Of a stretch of DNA of 6,671 bases, positions 5,790 through 6,671 are shown one piece after another. The translations under genes and the position numbers were made by a program. A model generated the notes under the pieces. That model worked only from the letters and a program-made list of their open reading frames with translations, was not told the origin of the DNA and did no database searches. The DNA is taken from the NCBI GenBank assembly GCA_947565255.1, contig CANOFI010000136.1:1-6671 (forward strand). The letters are read 5' to 3'. Positions within the stretch are counted from its first letter, which is position 1. Each line of letters opens with the position of its first letter. Origin of the DNA: an uncultured Lachnospiraceae bacterium (GTDB lineage: Bacteria; Bacillota; Clostridia; Lachnospirales; Lachnospiraceae).

Positions 5790-6671
5790 TATGATTTTCC
5801 TTTCACGCAGCTTTTCCAGTATACAGGCGAGAATCCGTTTTTCATCCCGTTCAAACTGCGGCTTGTCAATCCAGATGACATCCCGCTCCCGTTTAAACCA
5901 GGTAAGCTGCCGTTTTGCAAAATGCCTGGTATCCCGTTTGATTCGATATATGGCCTCCTCCCGCGTAATGCCCCCATCCAGTGCATCCAGCACTTCCTTA
6001 TAGCCAAGCCCCTGCATGGACGGCATTTCTTTTGTGCAGCCCATTTCTTTTAGTCCGGCAACCTCTTCAAAAAGTCCCTGCTCTATCATTTTGTCCACCC
6101 GTTTTTCAATGCGCCGGTACAGCACTTGCCGCTCTTCATTCAGCACAAAATACGCACTGTTATAGGGAGACGTCCTCTGCCGTTCCTTTTCATTATGTTT
6201 GGATATCTTTTGTCCGGTCTGAACGTAAAATTCAATGGCACGAATGATGCGCTTTGTATTGTTGGGATGAATCTGTTCTGCCGCTTTAGCATCTATGGCC
6301 GCCAGCCGCTCATGCAGCTTTTCGGCGCCCTGTTCTTCCGCAAATTGTTCTAATTGTATGCGCAATTCAGAATTTTCTTCGCTTTTTGTAAAATCAATAT
6401 CATATAACAAAGCCTGGATATAAAATCCGGTTCCTCCGACTAAAACCGGCACATTTCCTCTCGCCAATATTTCTTTCATATACCGCTTTGCATATTCCTG
6501 GAATTTTACCACATTAAATTCCTCATCCGGCCTAAGCTCGTCAATCAGAAAATGCGGCACTCCCTGCATTTCCTCCGCACGGATTTTTGCCGAGCCAATG
6601 TCCATATACCGATACACCTGCGATGGTTTTTCCAGTGAAACATAATCCAAATAGCGTTTTTCACCCACATG
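5787..6671 (-). CDS. miaA: tRNA dimethylallyltransferase MiaA, 5' end outside window and anomalous
   Basis: MiaA transfers a dimethylallyl group from DMAPP to N6 of A37 in tRNAs reading codons that begin with U, stabilising codon-anticodon pairing. The frame is open to the window edge; residues below are counted from the in-frame GTG at 6668. From residue 17 on, the match is canonical: QVYRYMDIGSAKI 17-29, VGGTGFYIQALLYDIDF 77-93, HPNNTKRIIRAIEFY 134-148, SMQGLGYKE 217-225, and the tRNA-contacting KRDTRHFAKRQLTWFKRER 244-262. Upstream of residue 17 the frame reads HVGEKRYLDYVSLEKPS, where the family has the end of the P-loop region and ...GEIISADSM. The catalytic-base Asp of ADSMQVY is absent and no GxxxxGKT is visible in frame. 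Either the outer 51 nt are misassembled or the gene is rearranged. GTG 6668 is only the first possible start and is not endorsed. The stop TAA overlaps the ynbB ribosome binding site. Confidence 0.88.
   Translation of the reverse strand, partial: HVGEKRYLDYVSLEKPSQVYRYMDIGSAKIRAEEMQGVPHFLIDELRPDEEFNVVKFQEYAKRYMKEILARGNVPVLVGGTGFYIQALLYDIDFTKSEENSELRIQLEQFAEEQGAEKLHERLAAIDAKAAEQIHPNNTKRIIRAIEFYVQTGQKISKHNEKERQRTSPYNSAYFVLNEERQVLYRRIEKRVDKMIEQGLFEEVAGLKEMGCTKEMPSMQGLGYKEVLDALDGGITREEAIYRIKRDTRHFAKRQLTWFKRERDVIWIDKPQFERDEKRILACILEKLRERKII

Noticed and set aside
1..6671. CRISPR array, tRNA/rRNA genes, transposase or phage genes
   Set aside because: No regularly spaced repeats, no cloverleaf or rRNA sequence recognised, and all long frames are accounted for by other genes.

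Overview
The window looks like chromosomal DNA from a Gram-positive anaerobe of the class Clostridia, most likely family Lachnospiraceae. This rests on the close match of the MiaA body to what I recall of lachnospiral MiaA, on miaA lying next to a YnbB-type PLP enzyme, on strong AAGGAGG-type ribosome binding sites, on T-rich intergenic DNA and on the 7TM sensor architecture. No species can be named. Every gene I accept lies on the minus strand, so transcription runs from high to low coordinates.

Right part (6671 to 4495): miaA (tRNA dimethylallyltransferase), running off the window, then ynbB (methionine gamma-lyase/aluminium-resistance family PLP enzyme) 11 nt downstream. The ynbB ribosome binding site overlaps the miaA stop codon, so the pair is an operon and probably translationally coupled. 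The outermost ~51 nt of miaA do not match the family: the P-loop and the ADSMQVY aspartate cannot be found in frame.

Middle part (4494 to 3735): a decayed stretch. It begins with a 5'-truncated remnant of a sugar ABC transporter permease (YjfF/RbsC-like C-terminus, no ribosome binding site). Its first codons sit in a 13-bp AT-rich inverted repeat. Next comes a T-rich intergenic region of about 360 nt holding a GC-richer structured island (about 3936-4056), then a well-formed sigma-A promoter (3895-3867, minus strand). Between that promoter and the next gene lies an 11-bp inverted repeat (3772-3820). It is flanked on both sides by the same 10-bp direct repeat, which looks like a small palindromic element with a target duplication inserted in the 5' leader.

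Left part (3734 to 1): a second apparent operon. It holds an unrecognised soluble 372-aa protein, a complete O-acetylhomoserine sulfhydrylase (MetY-type) 12 nt downstream, and after 20 nt a membrane sensor protein. The sensor has an extracellular domain, seven further TM helices and a coiled coil, and is cut by the window edge exactly where a histidine kinase H-box would begin. The MetY gene thus seems to be expressed from the promoter of the unknown gene, with no recognisable SAM riboswitch or T-box in that leader. The most open question is what the unknown protein does in this methionine/cysteine and sensor context. I see no complete undescribed system, CRISPR array, tRNA, rRNA or transposase.
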